The notes below the pieces were generated by a model. It was not told the DNA's origin. It did no database searches and worked only from the letters and a program-made list of their open reading frames with translations. A program made the position numbers and the translations under genes. From an uncultured Oscillospiraceae bacterium (GTDB lineage Bacteria; Bacillota; Clostridia; Oscillospirales; Ruminococcaceae), in assembly GCA_934481445.1 (NCBI GenBank), contig CAKSPC010000048.1, positions 1 through 18,921 of the forward strand: a stretch of DNA of 18,921 nt, in the 5' to 3' direction. Every line of letters starts with the position of its first letter. Position 1 is the stretch's first letter. Shown piece by piece: positions 1 through 7,821 of this stretch.

Positions 1-10
1 CGGCAATGCC

Positions 11-168
11 GACAAACCGTGCGCGCAGGGCGGATGTTTCGTCGGAAAAGTCCCAACGGGACTTTTTCGACGGTCTGTGTCCCCCTTCCCCTGAAGGGGG
101 ACTTTTGCGCCGTAAAGGCGTCTATGCCCGGCGAAAGGGTCTGCCGAAGACTTCGTTTTTTCTCTGTT
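11..168. other. Hairpin-rich intergenic stretch at the window's left edge
   Basis: No convincing gene is seen in bases 1-302. The stretch holds several inverted repeats in a row. 41-54 pairs with 58-71 around a 3-nt loop (the core AAAAGTCCC/GGGACTTTT is perfect). CCCCCTT at 81-87 pairs with AAGGGGG at 94-100. CGCC pairs with GGCG at 109-120. CGAAG/CTTCG at 145-155 is followed by a T-run. A T-rich stretch at 156-168 is complementary to 227-238. The cluster may be the 3' end and terminator region of a gene to the left, or a fragment of a palindromic intergenic repeat. Nothing here identifies a product. Confidence 0.4.
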
Positions 169-302
169 ATACTCACGAATACTCGCGTTTTTGGAATTGC
201 ACCAAAAAATGAAATGAACTTCAAGAAACAGAGAAAAACAGAGAGAAACCCAGAGAAAACAAAAGAAATCGGGATATATTTAAAAACTGGTGCCAAAAGC
301 CC

Positions 303-331
303 TTGACAAGCCGCGCGGAATGTTGTATAAT
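303..331 (+). promoter_or_regulatory. Consensus sigma-A promoter of rplM-rpsI
   Basis: TTGACA at 303-308 and TATAAT at 326-331 are separated by exactly 17 nt, matching the consensus in both boxes. Transcription should start near 338, leaving a leader of about 70 nt before rplM. A perfect promoter suits a ribosomal protein operon. Confidence 0.85.
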
Positions 332-348
332 AACCAATGTTGTGAATT

Positions 349-391
349 GCATTTCTGTATGAAATGCGCTTAGATAATCGGAAAATTCCGA
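349..391 (+). promoter_or_regulatory. rplM leader hairpins, candidate ribosomal protein autoregulatory leader
   Basis: Two compact hairpins fill the leader. GCATTTC (349-355) pairs with GAAATGC (361-367), and TCGGAA (378-383) pairs with TTCCGA (386-391). The second ends three bases before the AAGGAGG ribosome binding site (394-400). L13 leaders that bind the L13 protein are known in Firmicutes, so feedback control is plausible. Identity with that RNA family is inference, not a demonstrated match. Confidence 0.45.
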
Positions 392-408
392 ACAAGGAGG
401 AAAAAAGT

Positions 409-837
409 ATGTCCACTTATATGCCTAAGGCTGACACCGTAGAGCGCAGCTGGTATATTCTTGACGCAGAAGGCAAGCCCCTCGGCCGTGTTGCCGCAAT
501 GGCTGCTCACCTGCTCAGAGGCAAGCACAAGCCCACATTCGCTCCTCACTGCGACTGCGGCGATCATGTAATCATCATCAACTGCGGCAAGGCAGTTCTC
601 ACAGGCAAGAAGCTTGAGAAGAAGGTTTACAGATGGCACACCGGCTGGATCGGCCACCTCAGAGAAGTCGGCTACGACAAGCTCATGAAGGAGAACCCCG
701 AGAAGGCAATGACCATCGCAGTAAACGGTATGCTGCCCAACAGCACACTCGGCAGAAAGGCTCTGACAAGACTGCGCTGCTATGCAGGTGCAGAGCACAA
801 CAACGCGGCTCAGAAGCCCGTTGAGTACAAGTTTTAA
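409..837 (+). CDS. rplM: 50S ribosomal protein L13
   Basis: The product is 142 residues, the usual length for bacterial L13, an early-assembling protein of the large ribosomal subunit. Family sequence is visible throughout: the start around WYILDAEGKPLGRVA, the middle HVIIINCGKAVLTGKK, the YRWHTGW segment, and MLPNSTLGRKALTRLRCYAG near the end. An in-frame ATG exists at 364, but the start is taken at 409 because AAGGAGG lies at 394-400, 8 nt upstream, and the family begins here. It is the first gene of a two-gene operon with rpsI, the arrangement found in most bacteria. Its TAA is embedded in the rpsI ribosome binding site, so translation of the two genes is probably coupled. Confidence 0.97.
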   Translation: MSTYMPKADTVERSWYILDAEGKPLGRVAAMAAHLLRGKHKPTFAPHCDCGDHVIIINCGKAVLTGKKLEKKVYRWHTGWIGHLREVGYDKLMKENPEKAMTIAVNGMLPNSTLGRKALTRLRCYAGAEHNNAAQKPVEYKF

Positions 838-849
838 GGAGGGCTGAAA

Positions 850-1248
850 ATGTACGAATCTAAACCCTATTACTATGGAACAGGCAGAAAGAAGCACTCC
901 GTTGCAAGAGTAAGAGTTTATCCCGGCAGCGGTTCCATCACCATCAACGGCAGAGGCATCGATGACTACTTCGGTCTTGACACCCTCAAGCTGATCGTTC
1001 GTCAGCCCCTCACCCTCACCGATACAGTTGACAAGTTCGACATCGTTTGCACAGTTGCAGGCGGCGGTGTTACAGGTCAGGCAGGCGCTATCCGCCACGG
1101 CCTTTCCAGAGCTCTTCTCCAGTACTCCGACGAGCTCCGTCCCGTACTCAAGAAGGCTGGCTTCCTCACTCGTGACCCCAGAATGAAGGAAAGAAAGAAG
1201 TACGGTCTCAAGGCTGCACGTCGCGCTCCTCAGTTCTCCAAGAGATAA
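850..1248 (+). CDS. rpsI: 30S ribosomal protein S9
   Basis: The product is 132 residues, close to the normal ~130 for S9, whose C-terminal tail reaches the P-site tRNA in the small subunit. Diagnostic features are [15 protein letters not shown] at the N-terminus, the [10 protein letters not shown] segment, [19 protein letters not shown] in the middle, [14 protein letters not shown], and the basic end APQFSKR, the conserved S9 tail. The ribosome binding site TAAGGAGGG overlaps the rplM stop codon, and the gap between the two genes is only 12 nt. Both genes share the promoter at 303-331 and end at the terminator at 1339-1369. No defect was seen. Confidence 0.97.
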   Translation: MYESKPYYYGTGRKKHSVARVRVYPGSGSITINGRGIDDYFGLDTLKLIVRQPLTLTDTVDKFDIVCTVAGGGVTGQAGAIRHGLSRALLQYSDELRPVLKKAGFLTRDPRMKERKKYGLKAARRAPQFSKR

Positions 1249-1260
1249 TCTCAGCCTATA

Positions 1261-1284
1261 CAAACCGCTTTGCAAAGCGGTTTG
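1261..1284 (+). other. Perfect palindrome after rpsI
   Basis: CAAACCGCTTT (1261-1271) and AAAGCGGTTTG (1274-1284) form an 11-bp stem with a 2-base centre, 12 nt after the rpsI stop. No T-run follows, so it is probably an mRNA 3'-end hairpin or an inefficient terminator ahead of the real one. Confidence 0.5.
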
Positions 1285-1338
1285 CGGCAATCGGGTTATC
1301 AACTTGGTTTTTATCCGGTCTTTATCAGAGAACTTTTT

Positions 1339-1369
1339 AAATCCTCTCCGATTTTCGGGGAGGATTTTT
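1339..1369 (+). terminator. Intrinsic terminator of the rplM-rpsI operon
   Basis: AAATCCTCTCCG (1339-1350) pairs with CGGGGAGGATTT (1356-1367), a 12-bp stem with one G-U pair and a 5-nt loop, running into five T residues at 1365-1369. No competing gene lies between it and rpsI. Confidence 0.85.
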
Positions 1370-1370
1370 G

Positions 1371-1475
1371 TTATGCCAGCTTCAGCGTGATAAAGTCCGC
1401 AACTTTTGCTTTGGTGCTTTTGAGAACGTCAGCATAGATGTTTGCTGTAACGCTTATGTCGCAGTGCTTATTGAA
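1371..1475 (-). pseudogene. C-terminal remnant of a phage/ICE-type tyrosine recombinase (integrase)
   Basis: Read on the minus strand, 34 codons ending in TAA (1371-1373) give a peptide containing KHCDISVTANIYADVLKSTK and ending DFITLKLA. This resembles the end of phage and Tn916-type tyrosine integrases, where a helix of the form H-x-D-I-x-T-T-x-x-Y-x-x-V carries the catalytic tyrosine; here that tyrosine is encoded at 1434-1436. An in-frame TAG at 1476-1478 and loss of similarity mark the broken 5' edge, so the catalytic Arg-His-Arg part is absent. It is the relic of an element that once sat or inserted here. The peptide is short, so the assignment rests on this one motif. Confidence 0.6.
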
Positions 1476-1575
1476 CTAATGCAATAGGTTCTATATTGTG
1501 CCGAACAAACCCCTCTGTTGCTTCGTGACGTGGTATATTATAATAACAGAACGAAAGTGTCTGCCACAGCTTTAG

Positions 1576-1810
1576 TCCGAAGAGAAGAGTTATCGAGAAA
1601 TTGCGAAGTTATTATGGAGAAACCCATCAACAATAAACCGTGAGGTAAGGCAAAACTACAACTATGAAAAGAACACACGGATTAGACGAGCGAGAGAAGG
1701 CATCTGGGGATGATCCTCAAAATGTTATTCGCCTTATTAACTCGCGTCCCGGAAAACGCCTTGGGTTTCTCTCTCCTCTCGATTGTTTATCTTCTAAGCT
1801 TTGCACCTGA
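1576..1810 (+). pseudogene. Collapsed IS30-family transposase (N-terminal HTH joined to C-terminus)
   Basis: Two pieces of an IS30-type transposase lie next to each other in different frames. From 1576 the frame reads SYREIAKLLWRNPSTINREV, matching the helix-turn-helix that IS30 transposases use to bind their ends (typical form SxREIAxxLxRSxSTIxREI). It stops at TGA 1711-1713. In the next frame, from about 1709 to TGA 1808-1810, the peptide NVIRLINSRPGKRLGFLSPL matches the last part of the family (NxRPRKxLGYxTPxE). An in-frame TAG (1573-1575) cuts the start. The central DDE catalytic region, which should be several hundred bases, is missing, so an internal deletion has collapsed the element. 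It cannot be active. Confidence 0.68.
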
Positions 1811-1828
1811 CTTGACAATTTATCATAT

Positions 1829-1866
1829 AAAAAGGACGCCTTTCAATGAAAAGCGTCCTTTTTATT
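1829..1866. terminator. Bidirectional intrinsic terminator
   Basis: AAAAAGGACGC (1829-1839) pairs with GCGTCCTTTTT (1853-1863) across a 13-nt loop. T-runs are present on both strands. It could end plus-strand readthrough from the IS remnant and minus-strand transcription of secDF, whose stop lies 130 bases away. Confidence 0.75.
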
Positions 1867-1997
1867 GGTTTGGTTATGGTCTGCGTTGGTTATGCGGCAC
1901 TATAATTCCTTTGATAATGAGTGTTTGCGACTATATTCCTTTGATGTCCCCTGTAATCGAGGGCGGACACATTATTCAAGCCATTAACAGCCCGTTA

Positions 1998-4343
1998 TCA
2001 AGCTGACTTCTTCGCGCCCTTACGCTCCTGCCACCAGATCCAGATGGGGCCCGCAAGGCACAGGGAGGAGTAGAAGCCTACCAGCATGCCTATCGCAAGC
2101 GGAACGGAGAACGAAAGTATCGAAGTAACGCCCATCGCCGCGCAGATGACCGAGATGGAAAGCATCGCAATGAATGTTGTCGCAGTGGTGATTATCGAAC
2201 GGCTAAGGGTCTGATTTATCGACAGGTTTACAAGCTCTCTGTCGGATATCTTTCCGCCGTACTTTGCACGGTTTTCGCGCAGACGGTCGTAGATGATGAT
2301 GGTGTTGTTAATGGAGTAACCAAGCAGCGTAAGAATTACCGCCATGAAGTTGGAGTCAAGCGGCATATCACCGATGACATAAACCGCGTAGGTGATAACA
2401 ACGTCGTGGATAAGGCAGAGCAGTGCGATAACGCCCGCGCTCCAGCCGCCTATCTTCTGGAATCTGAACGCAATGTAGATCACCAGCAGAACAAACGCCG
2501 CAATCACCGCGATAAGGCAGGATACAAAGAACTGCGAGCCCGCGGAAGCGGAAACGTTGGTAGTGTCGATATTGGTTATCTCATTCTCGGGATAGGTTTC
2601 TGCAAGCTTGTCGGAGATGGTCGCGAGCATATCGTCGTCCATCTTTTCGTCCGCCGCAAAGGAAACTACGATGGTATTAAGTCCGCCGGTGAAGCTTGTA
2701 CCGGTGGTTACTGTCGCACGGGGAGTACCGAGGGACTCTACCGTGGACTTGACTGCTTCAGTGGTAACCTCGCCGGTGTAGCTGTACGTTACCATCGTAC
2801 CGCCCTTGAAGCGGATATCAACGCCAACGCCCAGCACGAACGAAAGAATTACCGTAAGCGCTATCAGCGCGCCGGAAATGCATACGAATATCTTTCTCCT
2901 GCCTACGAAATCAAAGCTTGTCTTTGCCTCAACCTCGATGGGGAGAACAGTGTCCTTGCCTGTTTCTGCGTCAGCCACAGCTTCGGTCTTGCTGACACCA
3001 TAGAACCAAGTCTTTCTGAAGCACTTGAACTTGGACAGGGAAACCGTCATAAGTCTTGTTGCCCAGCAAGCCATGATGAAGTTCATGATAACGCCGACCA
3101 GCAGGGTGTAACCGAAGGAATATACCGTGCCCTCAGTGGAAGCGCCGAACCATGTTCCAAACACCGCCATAAGGATAAGAGCAACGATGATTACCGTAAG
3201 GTTGGAGTCGAGTATAGCCGTAAAGCCTCGCTGGAAGCCGTTCTTCAGGGCACCGTCGATGGTGCGGCCCGCCTTGAGCTCCTCCTTGACGCGCTCCGCA
3301 GAAATAACGTTCGCGTCAACACCCATGCCTATCGAAAGGATGATACCCGCGATACCCGGCAGTGTGAGGGAGGACGCGCTGTTGAATGCAAAGAAGCCTG
3401 TTATCGCCGCAAACATACCTGCGACCTGACCCGTCAGCGCAATGACAGCAACGAAGCCCGGCAGGCGGTAGTAGATGATCATGAATATCGCGATAAGGAT
3501 AAATGCAACAAGACCTGCGATAGCCATAGCGTCACGGGCGCCTGTGCCGAGGATAGGAGAAATCGTGGACAGGCTCTTTACTTCAAGCTTGAAAGGCAGT
3601 GCGCCGCCGTTTATCTTGTTTGCAAGGGCGGAAGCGCTGTCAGCGTCGAAGCTGCCCGAAATGGTGCAGGTGCCGCCGCTTATCTTTTCGTTTACCTTAG
3701 GTGCGGAGATGCAGTTATCGTCCATCCAGATGGATATGCTGTCGCCAACAAGGCGCTCGGTGGCGTCCGCAAATGCTTCCGTGCCGCTGTCCTTGAGCTC
3801 AAGCTGAACGATGTGCTCCCTGTTCGTGGGGTCGTACATTGCCCTTGCGCTCTTAACGTCAGCGCCGGTGAGGATGATGTTTTCGGTCTGACCAGTGGGA
3901 AGTCCGTCGTCGTCGACCTCATAGCCCTCGCGGAAAGTGAGCAGTGCGGTTTCGCCTATCTCCTTGACCGCCTGCTGGGGGTCGAAGGTGGTGTCGCTGC
4001 TCTGCCACGGGAACTGCACGATTATCGCATTCGTGGCGATATCGGTATAGACCTCGTAGTCGTTTATGTTCTTGTCGACAAGACGCGTTTCGATGATAGA
4101 TTTAGCCGCGTTGAGGTCGTCCTCGGTTATGTCGTTCTCGGCCGCATAGTCCTCGGGAACGCCGAACGTAACGTTAACGCCGCCGCGGATATCAATGCCC
4201 CATCTGATGTCGTCGATGCCCCAGACGATCGCGGTTTCTGTGTCGCCGTAGCGGGTGCTTATGCCGAGAGTGGACAGAAGCGTGAACGCGATGATGAGAA
4301 CAAAGACAATAAAGAACACGGGCTTAGTAATTCTGCTCTTCAA
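1998..4343 (-). CDS. secDF: Protein translocase subunit SecDF (fused SecD and SecF)
   Basis: The 781-residue product joins SecD and SecF in one chain. SecDF uses the proton gradient to pull exported proteins out of the SecYEG channel. After an N-terminal membrane helix (about residues 8-27) the SecD motif GIDIRGGV is seen near residue 50, then the large extracellular P1 region, and a six-helix bundle with GMGVDANVISAERVKEE. SecF follows, with its own helix, the FKGG segment, and the LLGYSINNTIIIYDRLRENR motif. The start is taken at TTG (4341-4343) because GGAGT lies ~10 nt upstream and because the promoter's -10 box (4414-4419) excludes the longer in-frame starts at 4448 and 4415. The ATG-rich upstream frame is therefore untranslated. 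The gene is monocistronic and divergent from the gene at 4595. Confidence 0.95.
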   Translation of the reverse strand: MKSRITKPVFFIVFVLIIAFTLLSTLGISTRYGDTETAIVWGIDDIRWGIDIRGGVNVTFGVPEDYAAENDITEDDLNAAKSIIETRLVDKNINDYEVYTDIATNAIIVQFPWQSSDTTFDPQQAVKEIGETALLTFREGYEVDDDGLPTGQTENIILTGADVKSARAMYDPTNREHIVQLELKDSGTEAFADATERLVGDSISIWMDDNCISAPKVNEKISGGTCTISGSFDADSASALANKINGGALPFKLEVKSLSTISPILGTGARDAMAIAGLVAFILIAIFMIIYYRLPGFVAVIALTGQVAGMFAAITGFFAFNSASSLTLPGIAGIILSIGMGVDANVISAERVKEELKAGRTIDGALKNGFQRGFTAILDSNLTVIIVALILMAVFGTWFGASTEGTVYSFGYTLLVGVIMNFIMACWATRLMTVSLSKFKCFRKTWFYGVSKTEAVADAETGKDTVLPIEVEAKTSFDFVGRRKIFVCISGALIALTVILSFVLGVGVDIRFKGGTMVTYSYTGEVTTEAVKSTVESLGTPRATVTTGTSFTGGLNTIVVSFAADEKMDDDMLATISDKLAETYPENEITNIDTTNVSASAGSQFFVSCLIAVIAAFVLLVIYIAFRFQKIGGWSAGVIALLCLIHDVVITYAVYVIGDMPLDSNFMAVILTLLGYSINNTIIIYDRLRENRAKYGGKISDRELVNLSINQTLSRSIITTATTFIAMLSISVICAAMGVTSILSFSVPLAIGMLVGFYSSLCLAGPIWIWWQERKGAKKSA

Positions 4344-4413
4344 TTGTTTTTCACTCCGTTTCAGATTTACGGGGAGGCAAGAGCACACCCCGCCAATTTT
4401 AACTATACAGTTC

Positions 4414-4442
4414 ATTATAATATATTTTCGGCGAATAGTCAA
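4414..4442 (-). promoter_or_regulatory. secDF promoter
   Basis: On the minus strand TTGACT (4437-4442) and TATAAT (4414-4419) are separated by 17 nt. Transcription should begin near 4407, which gives a 5' leader of about 64 nt before the TTG start and rules out the upstream in-frame ATG codons. Confidence 0.85.
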
Positions 4443-4493
4443 TACCATAATTATTATTTAATATGTATTTTTTATGAAATACTGCCTATACCC

Positions 4494-4522
4494 TTGTAAT
4501 ATTTCGGTTTATATGCTATAAT
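4494..4522 (+). promoter_or_regulatory. Promoter of the DUF2339-like gene, extended -10
   Basis: TTGTAA (4494-4499), a 17-nt spacer, and TATAAT (4517-4522) preceded by TGC, which makes an extended -10. It is divergent from the secDF promoter and lies about 50 bases from it, so the two may share regulatory space. Confidence 0.78.
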
Positions 4523-4594
4523 GTTTATGTACTATATTTATTGCATTACCTATCACATTTCGAACTTTTCACATCATTTGAAAGGAGCCACAGC

Positions 4595-6604
4595 ATGAGC
4601 GGAAGCAATTTGTCACCAAACCGGCAGAACAACTCTCCGTCGGGCGGCGAGATGTATGTCGGACTCAACATCCTGAGCAAAATAGGCGTAATTTTCATAA
4701 TCATCGGCGTTATCGCATTCTCCGCCGTTTCGGACGGATATATCCCCGCATGGGGCAGGCTCGCGATGATACTTGCCCTCGGCGCGGTCATGGCGGCGCT
4801 CGGAGAGGTTTTCAGAAGAAAAGGCTCGGTGGTCTTTTCCATGTCGCTGACATTCGGCGGCATTGCGGAGCTGTTTATCTGCGCGCTTGTCGGGCGTTTC
4901 GGATTTAACGTCATCGGCGACGGCGCGCTTGTCATCGGCGCAGTTACCGCGGCGGCGGGGCTGCTGCTTTCAGTTCGGTATAAGTCGCAGGCGCTGCTTA
5001 TCGTCACGACGATAGGCGCATTCCTGCCCGTGTGGGCGGCGGAAACCATGATGGGTTATTTCATCGGCGGGGTATATCTCGCCACAGTAAGCGCGGGCGC
5101 CGCGATGATATCCCACCGCAGGGGCTATATTCCTGCGAAATTCATCGGTGTGATTCTGGCGGCGGTGGAGGGAATATGCGTGTACGCGCTGGGCAGCAAA
5201 TTCCGGTATCACCTCGAACTTGACCCCAAGCTCGACGGCATTGTTCTCTCCACATTCCATAACATAATCGGGATTTTCTCCTCGGTGCTGGTCATCACGA
5301 TATGCGCGATGTACGCTGGCAGCGCCGTGCTCAAGAGCGTCACCCGCTGCGGCGGGATAAACAAGGCGGAAACCACGCTGCTGGTGCTTTCGCAGGCGTT
5401 TTCGATGCTGCTGCCGCTTGTATTCCTCGGCGGGAAAAATTACGCGGCGGGTATCATAGTACTTATCCTCGCGGCGCTGTATGCGGTGTGCGCCGTCATG
5501 CTTTCGATGACGCTGGGGCAGAACTGCCGCATAGAACAGATATTTGAAAACCTGCTGTTCACGGCGCTTTCGATAGGCATAATCACGTTCTTCCCGAAGA
5601 TGTACAGCTATATGGTTTTCCATGTTTTCGCGGCGGCGGTCATTGTCGCGGGACTGTATCGGAAGCGGAAGCTGTGGCTCGGCTGGGGCTACGCGGCGCT
5701 CGGCTTTGCGGAGTTTCTTTTCCTGTTCGACTGCATAAGCAACGGCGGCGACCCGCTGTTTAAATGGACGTTCCTGCTGAACACCCTCGTGTGGATAGCG
5801 GTGTTGGTATTCTTCGTCGCAAAGGGCAGGCGCGGCGGCCTTGTGAACACCTACACATGGGCGGTGCTGTTCAACACGGCTTTTTTTGGGATATATCTCG
5901 TTTACGACACGATATCCGCGGCGCTTATCTCAGCTCATGCTCTGCCGAATGGCATGACGAACATCTCGCGCTCCCTTACGGTTTACAGATTTCTGCTGAC
6001 TGTTGTTGTGTGGATGATCGTCGGGTTTGCGGCGGGCAAGCTCAAATTTATGAAGAAAAACGCCGCCGCGGCTTCGATAACGTTCTATTCGATAGGTATG
6101 TTCTGCCTTTTCGTCACGAACGTGACCGCGTATTTCAACAGCTGGAAGCAGCTTGATCTCGGTGTGGCTACCATCATTGTTTACATAGCGGTGAACGTTG
6201 TTTCGGTGCTTTCCGCGCTGGATATGGCGCTGCGGATAAAATCCCTCGCGCCGAGATTTGCCCGGGCGGTGGGGCTTGTGGTTTCGTTCTACGCCCTGAT
6301 GACGCTTACCGTCACCCTCGACCTCAACGGCTGGGCGGCGTTCACAAGCTGCATAATAAGCATTGTCTACATTCTAACCGCCGCGGCGTGGATAGGCATA
6401 GGCTTTGCAAAATACAACGCGCTGCTGCGCAGATTTGGCCTGGCGCTGGCGTTGTTCTCCTCGGCGAAGCTGTTCCTGTTCGATTTCTCGGGGATAGACG
6501 CCATGGGGAGAACGCTGATGTTCATAGGCTTCGGTATCACTCTGCTGTGCATTTCCTTTGTTTATGCCTACTTTGAAAAGCGGCTGAAAAACAAGCAGCG
6601 CTGA
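4595..6604 (+). CDS. Large multi-pass membrane protein, DUF2339-like
   Basis: The 669-residue product is almost entirely hydrophobic helices, roughly twenty, after a short polar Ser/Asn/Gly-rich N-terminus. The opening GLNILSKIGVIFIIIGVIAF, followed by a helix pair and an arginine-rich turn (GEVFRRKG), resembles the DUF2339 family of predicted bacterial integral membrane proteins, whose biochemical role is unknown. No catalytic motif or soluble domain was recognised. The start at 4595 is preferred over the in-frame ATG at 4541 because AAAGGAG (4581-4587) lies 7 nt upstream, and the extra 18 residues are polar and unlike the family. It is transcribed alone from the extended -10 promoter and is followed by an independent promoter for ychF. 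The family call is moderate; the membrane topology is clear. Confidence 0.72.
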   Translation: MSGSNLSPNRQNNSPSGGEMYVGLNILSKIGVIFIIIGVIAFSAVSDGYIPAWGRLAMILALGAVMAALGEVFRRKGSVVFSMSLTFGGIAELFICALVGRFGFNVIGDGALVIGAVTAAAGLLLSVRYKSQALLIVTTIGAFLPVWAAETMMGYFIGGVYLATVSAGAAMISHRRGYIPAKFIGVILAAVEGICVYALGSKFRYHLELDPKLDGIVLSTFHNIIGIFSSVLVITICAMYAGSAVLKSVTRCGGINKAETTLLVLSQAFSMLLPLVFLGGKNYAAGIIVLILAALYAVCAVMLSMTLGQNCRIEQIFENLLFTALSIGIITFFPKMYSYMVFHVFAAAVIVAGLYRKRKLWLGWGYAALGFAEFLFLFDCISNGGDPLFKWTFLLNTLVWIAVLVFFVAKGRRGGLVNTYTWAVLFNTAFFGIYLVYDTISAALISAHALPNGMTNISRSLTVYRFLLTVVVWMIVGFAAGKLKFMKKNAAAASITFYSIGMFCLFVTNVTAYFNSWKQLDLGVATIIVYIAVNVVSVLSALDMALRIKSLAPRFARAVGLVVSFYALMTLTVTLDLNGWAAFTSCIISIVYILTAAAWIGIGFAKYNALLRRFGLALALFSSAKLFLFDFSGIDAMGRTLMFIGFGITLLCISFVYAYFEKRLKNKQR

Positions 6605-6638
6605 AATGGTAAAACAGTTATCCCCATAAAACTGCCTC

Positions 6639-6667
6639 TTGAAAAACAGCGCGAAAAATGCTACAAT
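6639..6667 (+). promoter_or_regulatory. ychF promoter, extended -10
   Basis: TTGAAA (6639-6644), a 17-nt spacer, and TACAAT (6662-6667) preceded by TGC. It lies between the preceding gene's stop and the ychF ribosome binding site (AAGGAAGG, 6687-6694), giving a leader of about 30 nt. Confidence 0.75.
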
Positions 6668-6705
6668 AGGATAGAATATTTTTATTAAGGAAGGTCACAA
6701 ACAAA

Positions 6706-7800
6706 ATGAAATTAGGCATGGTAGGTCTGCCGAATGTCGGCAAGAGCACACTGTTCAACGCACTGACGAATGCGGGTGCGGAATCCGCAAATTATCCGTT
6801 CTGCACCATCGAGCCGAACGTCGGCATAGTTTCCGTTCCCGACGAGCGCCTTGACGCCCTCGCGAAGATGTACACCCCCGAAAAGTTCACCCCCGCAACT
6901 CTGGAGTTCGTGGACATCGCGGGTCTTGTAAAGGGCGCGAGCAAGGGCGAGGGACTCGGAAACAAGTTTCTTTCCAACATACGCGAGGTGGACGCCATCG
7001 TTCACGTTGTCCGCTGCTTCAAGGACGACAACATCATCCATGTTGACGGTAGCATAGGCGCGGCGCGCGATATCGAAACCATCAACCTCGAACTTATCTT
7101 CTCCGACCTCGAGATACTCGACCGCCGCATAGACCGCGCGAAGAAGGCTCTCAAGGGCGACAAGTCCATGCAGAAGGAAGTTGATTTCTTCGAGTCGCTG
7201 AAGGCTCACCTTGAAAACGGAAAATCCGCCCGCAGCTACGACTACACCGACGACGAGCGCGCAATGCTGAAGGACACGCCCCTGCTGTCCAACAAGCCCG
7301 TTATCTACGCGGCGAACCTTTCCGAAAAGGACTTTACAAGCGACATCAATCTGAACGAGGAATACAAGGCGGTCTGCGCCATCGCCGAGGAGGAGCACGC
7401 AGAGGTGCTGCCCATCTGCGCGCAGATAGAGGCTGAAATTTCCGATATGTCCGACGAGGACAAGGAAGTATTCCTTTCGGAGATGAATCTCCAGTCCTCG
7501 GGTCTTGCGAGAATAATCAAGACGGGCTACCGCCTGCTCGGGCTTATATCCTATCTCACCGCGGGTCCGCAGGAAGTACGCGCATGGACCATCACCAAGG
7601 GCACAAAGGCTCCGCAGGCGGCGGGAAAGATCCACACCGACTTTGAAAAGGGCTTTATCCGCGCGGAGATAGTCGCATTCGACGACCTGATGAAGTGCGG
7701 CAGCATGACCGCCGCAAAGGAAAAGGGTCTTGTCCGCCTCGAGGGCAAGGACTACGTTATGCAGGACGGAGATGTAACTCTTTTCAGATTCAACGTGTAA
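6706..7800 (+). CDS. ychF: Redox-regulated ATPase/GTPase YchF (OLA1 family)
   Basis: The product has 364 residues, the standard length. YchF is a ribosome-associated P-loop NTPase of the Obg superfamily that prefers ATP and is tied to stress responses and translation. The P-loop GLPNVGKST is at residues 7-15, switch I NYPFCTIEPN at 29-38, and G3 DIAGLVKGAS at 70-79. The usual NKxD base-specificity motif is replaced by NLSE (204-207), the hallmark that makes YchF ATP-preferring. A coiled-coil insertion spans about 130-170 and a TGS domain about 281-363. The ribosome binding site is AAGGAAGG, 11 nt upstream. The NERD gene begins 21 nt after the stop and probably shares the transcript. Confidence 0.97.
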   Translation: MKLGMVGLPNVGKSTLFNALTNAGAESANYPFCTIEPNVGIVSVPDERLDALAKMYTPEKFTPATLEFVDIAGLVKGASKGEGLGNKFLSNIREVDAIVHVVRCFKDDNIIHVDGSIGAARDIETINLELIFSDLEILDRRIDRAKKALKGDKSMQKEVDFFESLKAHLENGKSARSYDYTDDERAMLKDTPLLSNKPVIYAANLSEKDFTSDINLNEEYKAVCAIAEEEHAEVLPICAQIEAEISDMSDEDKEVFLSEMNLQSSGLARIIKTGYRLLGLISYLTAGPQEVRAWTITKGTKAPQAAGKIHTDFEKGFIRAEIVAFDDLMKCGSMTAAKEKGLVRLEGKDYVMQDGDVTLFRFNV

Positions 7801-7821
7801 TTATTTCGGAGGGACGTGTGC

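Noticed and set aside
370..1302. 310-residue open frame on the minus strand across rplM-rpsI
   Set aside because: It lies wholly antisense to two unmistakable ribosomal protein genes, and its Cys/Val/Leu-rich composition is an artefact of their codon use.
1710..2006. 98-residue open frame on the plus strand after the IS remnant
   Set aside because: It reads out of frame through the IS30 C-terminal remnant and then straight through the terminator at 1829-1866; no ribosome binding site or homology visible.
1998..4448. secDF starting at the ATG at 4448 or 4415
   Set aside because: Both codons are at or upstream of the -10 box at 4414-4419 and lack a suitable ribosome binding site; the TTG at 4341-4343 has one.
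2406..4499. 697-residue open frame on the plus strand
   Set aside because: Antisense shadow of secDF; no recognisable domain and a composition rich in Arg, Asp and Cys that mirrors the real gene.
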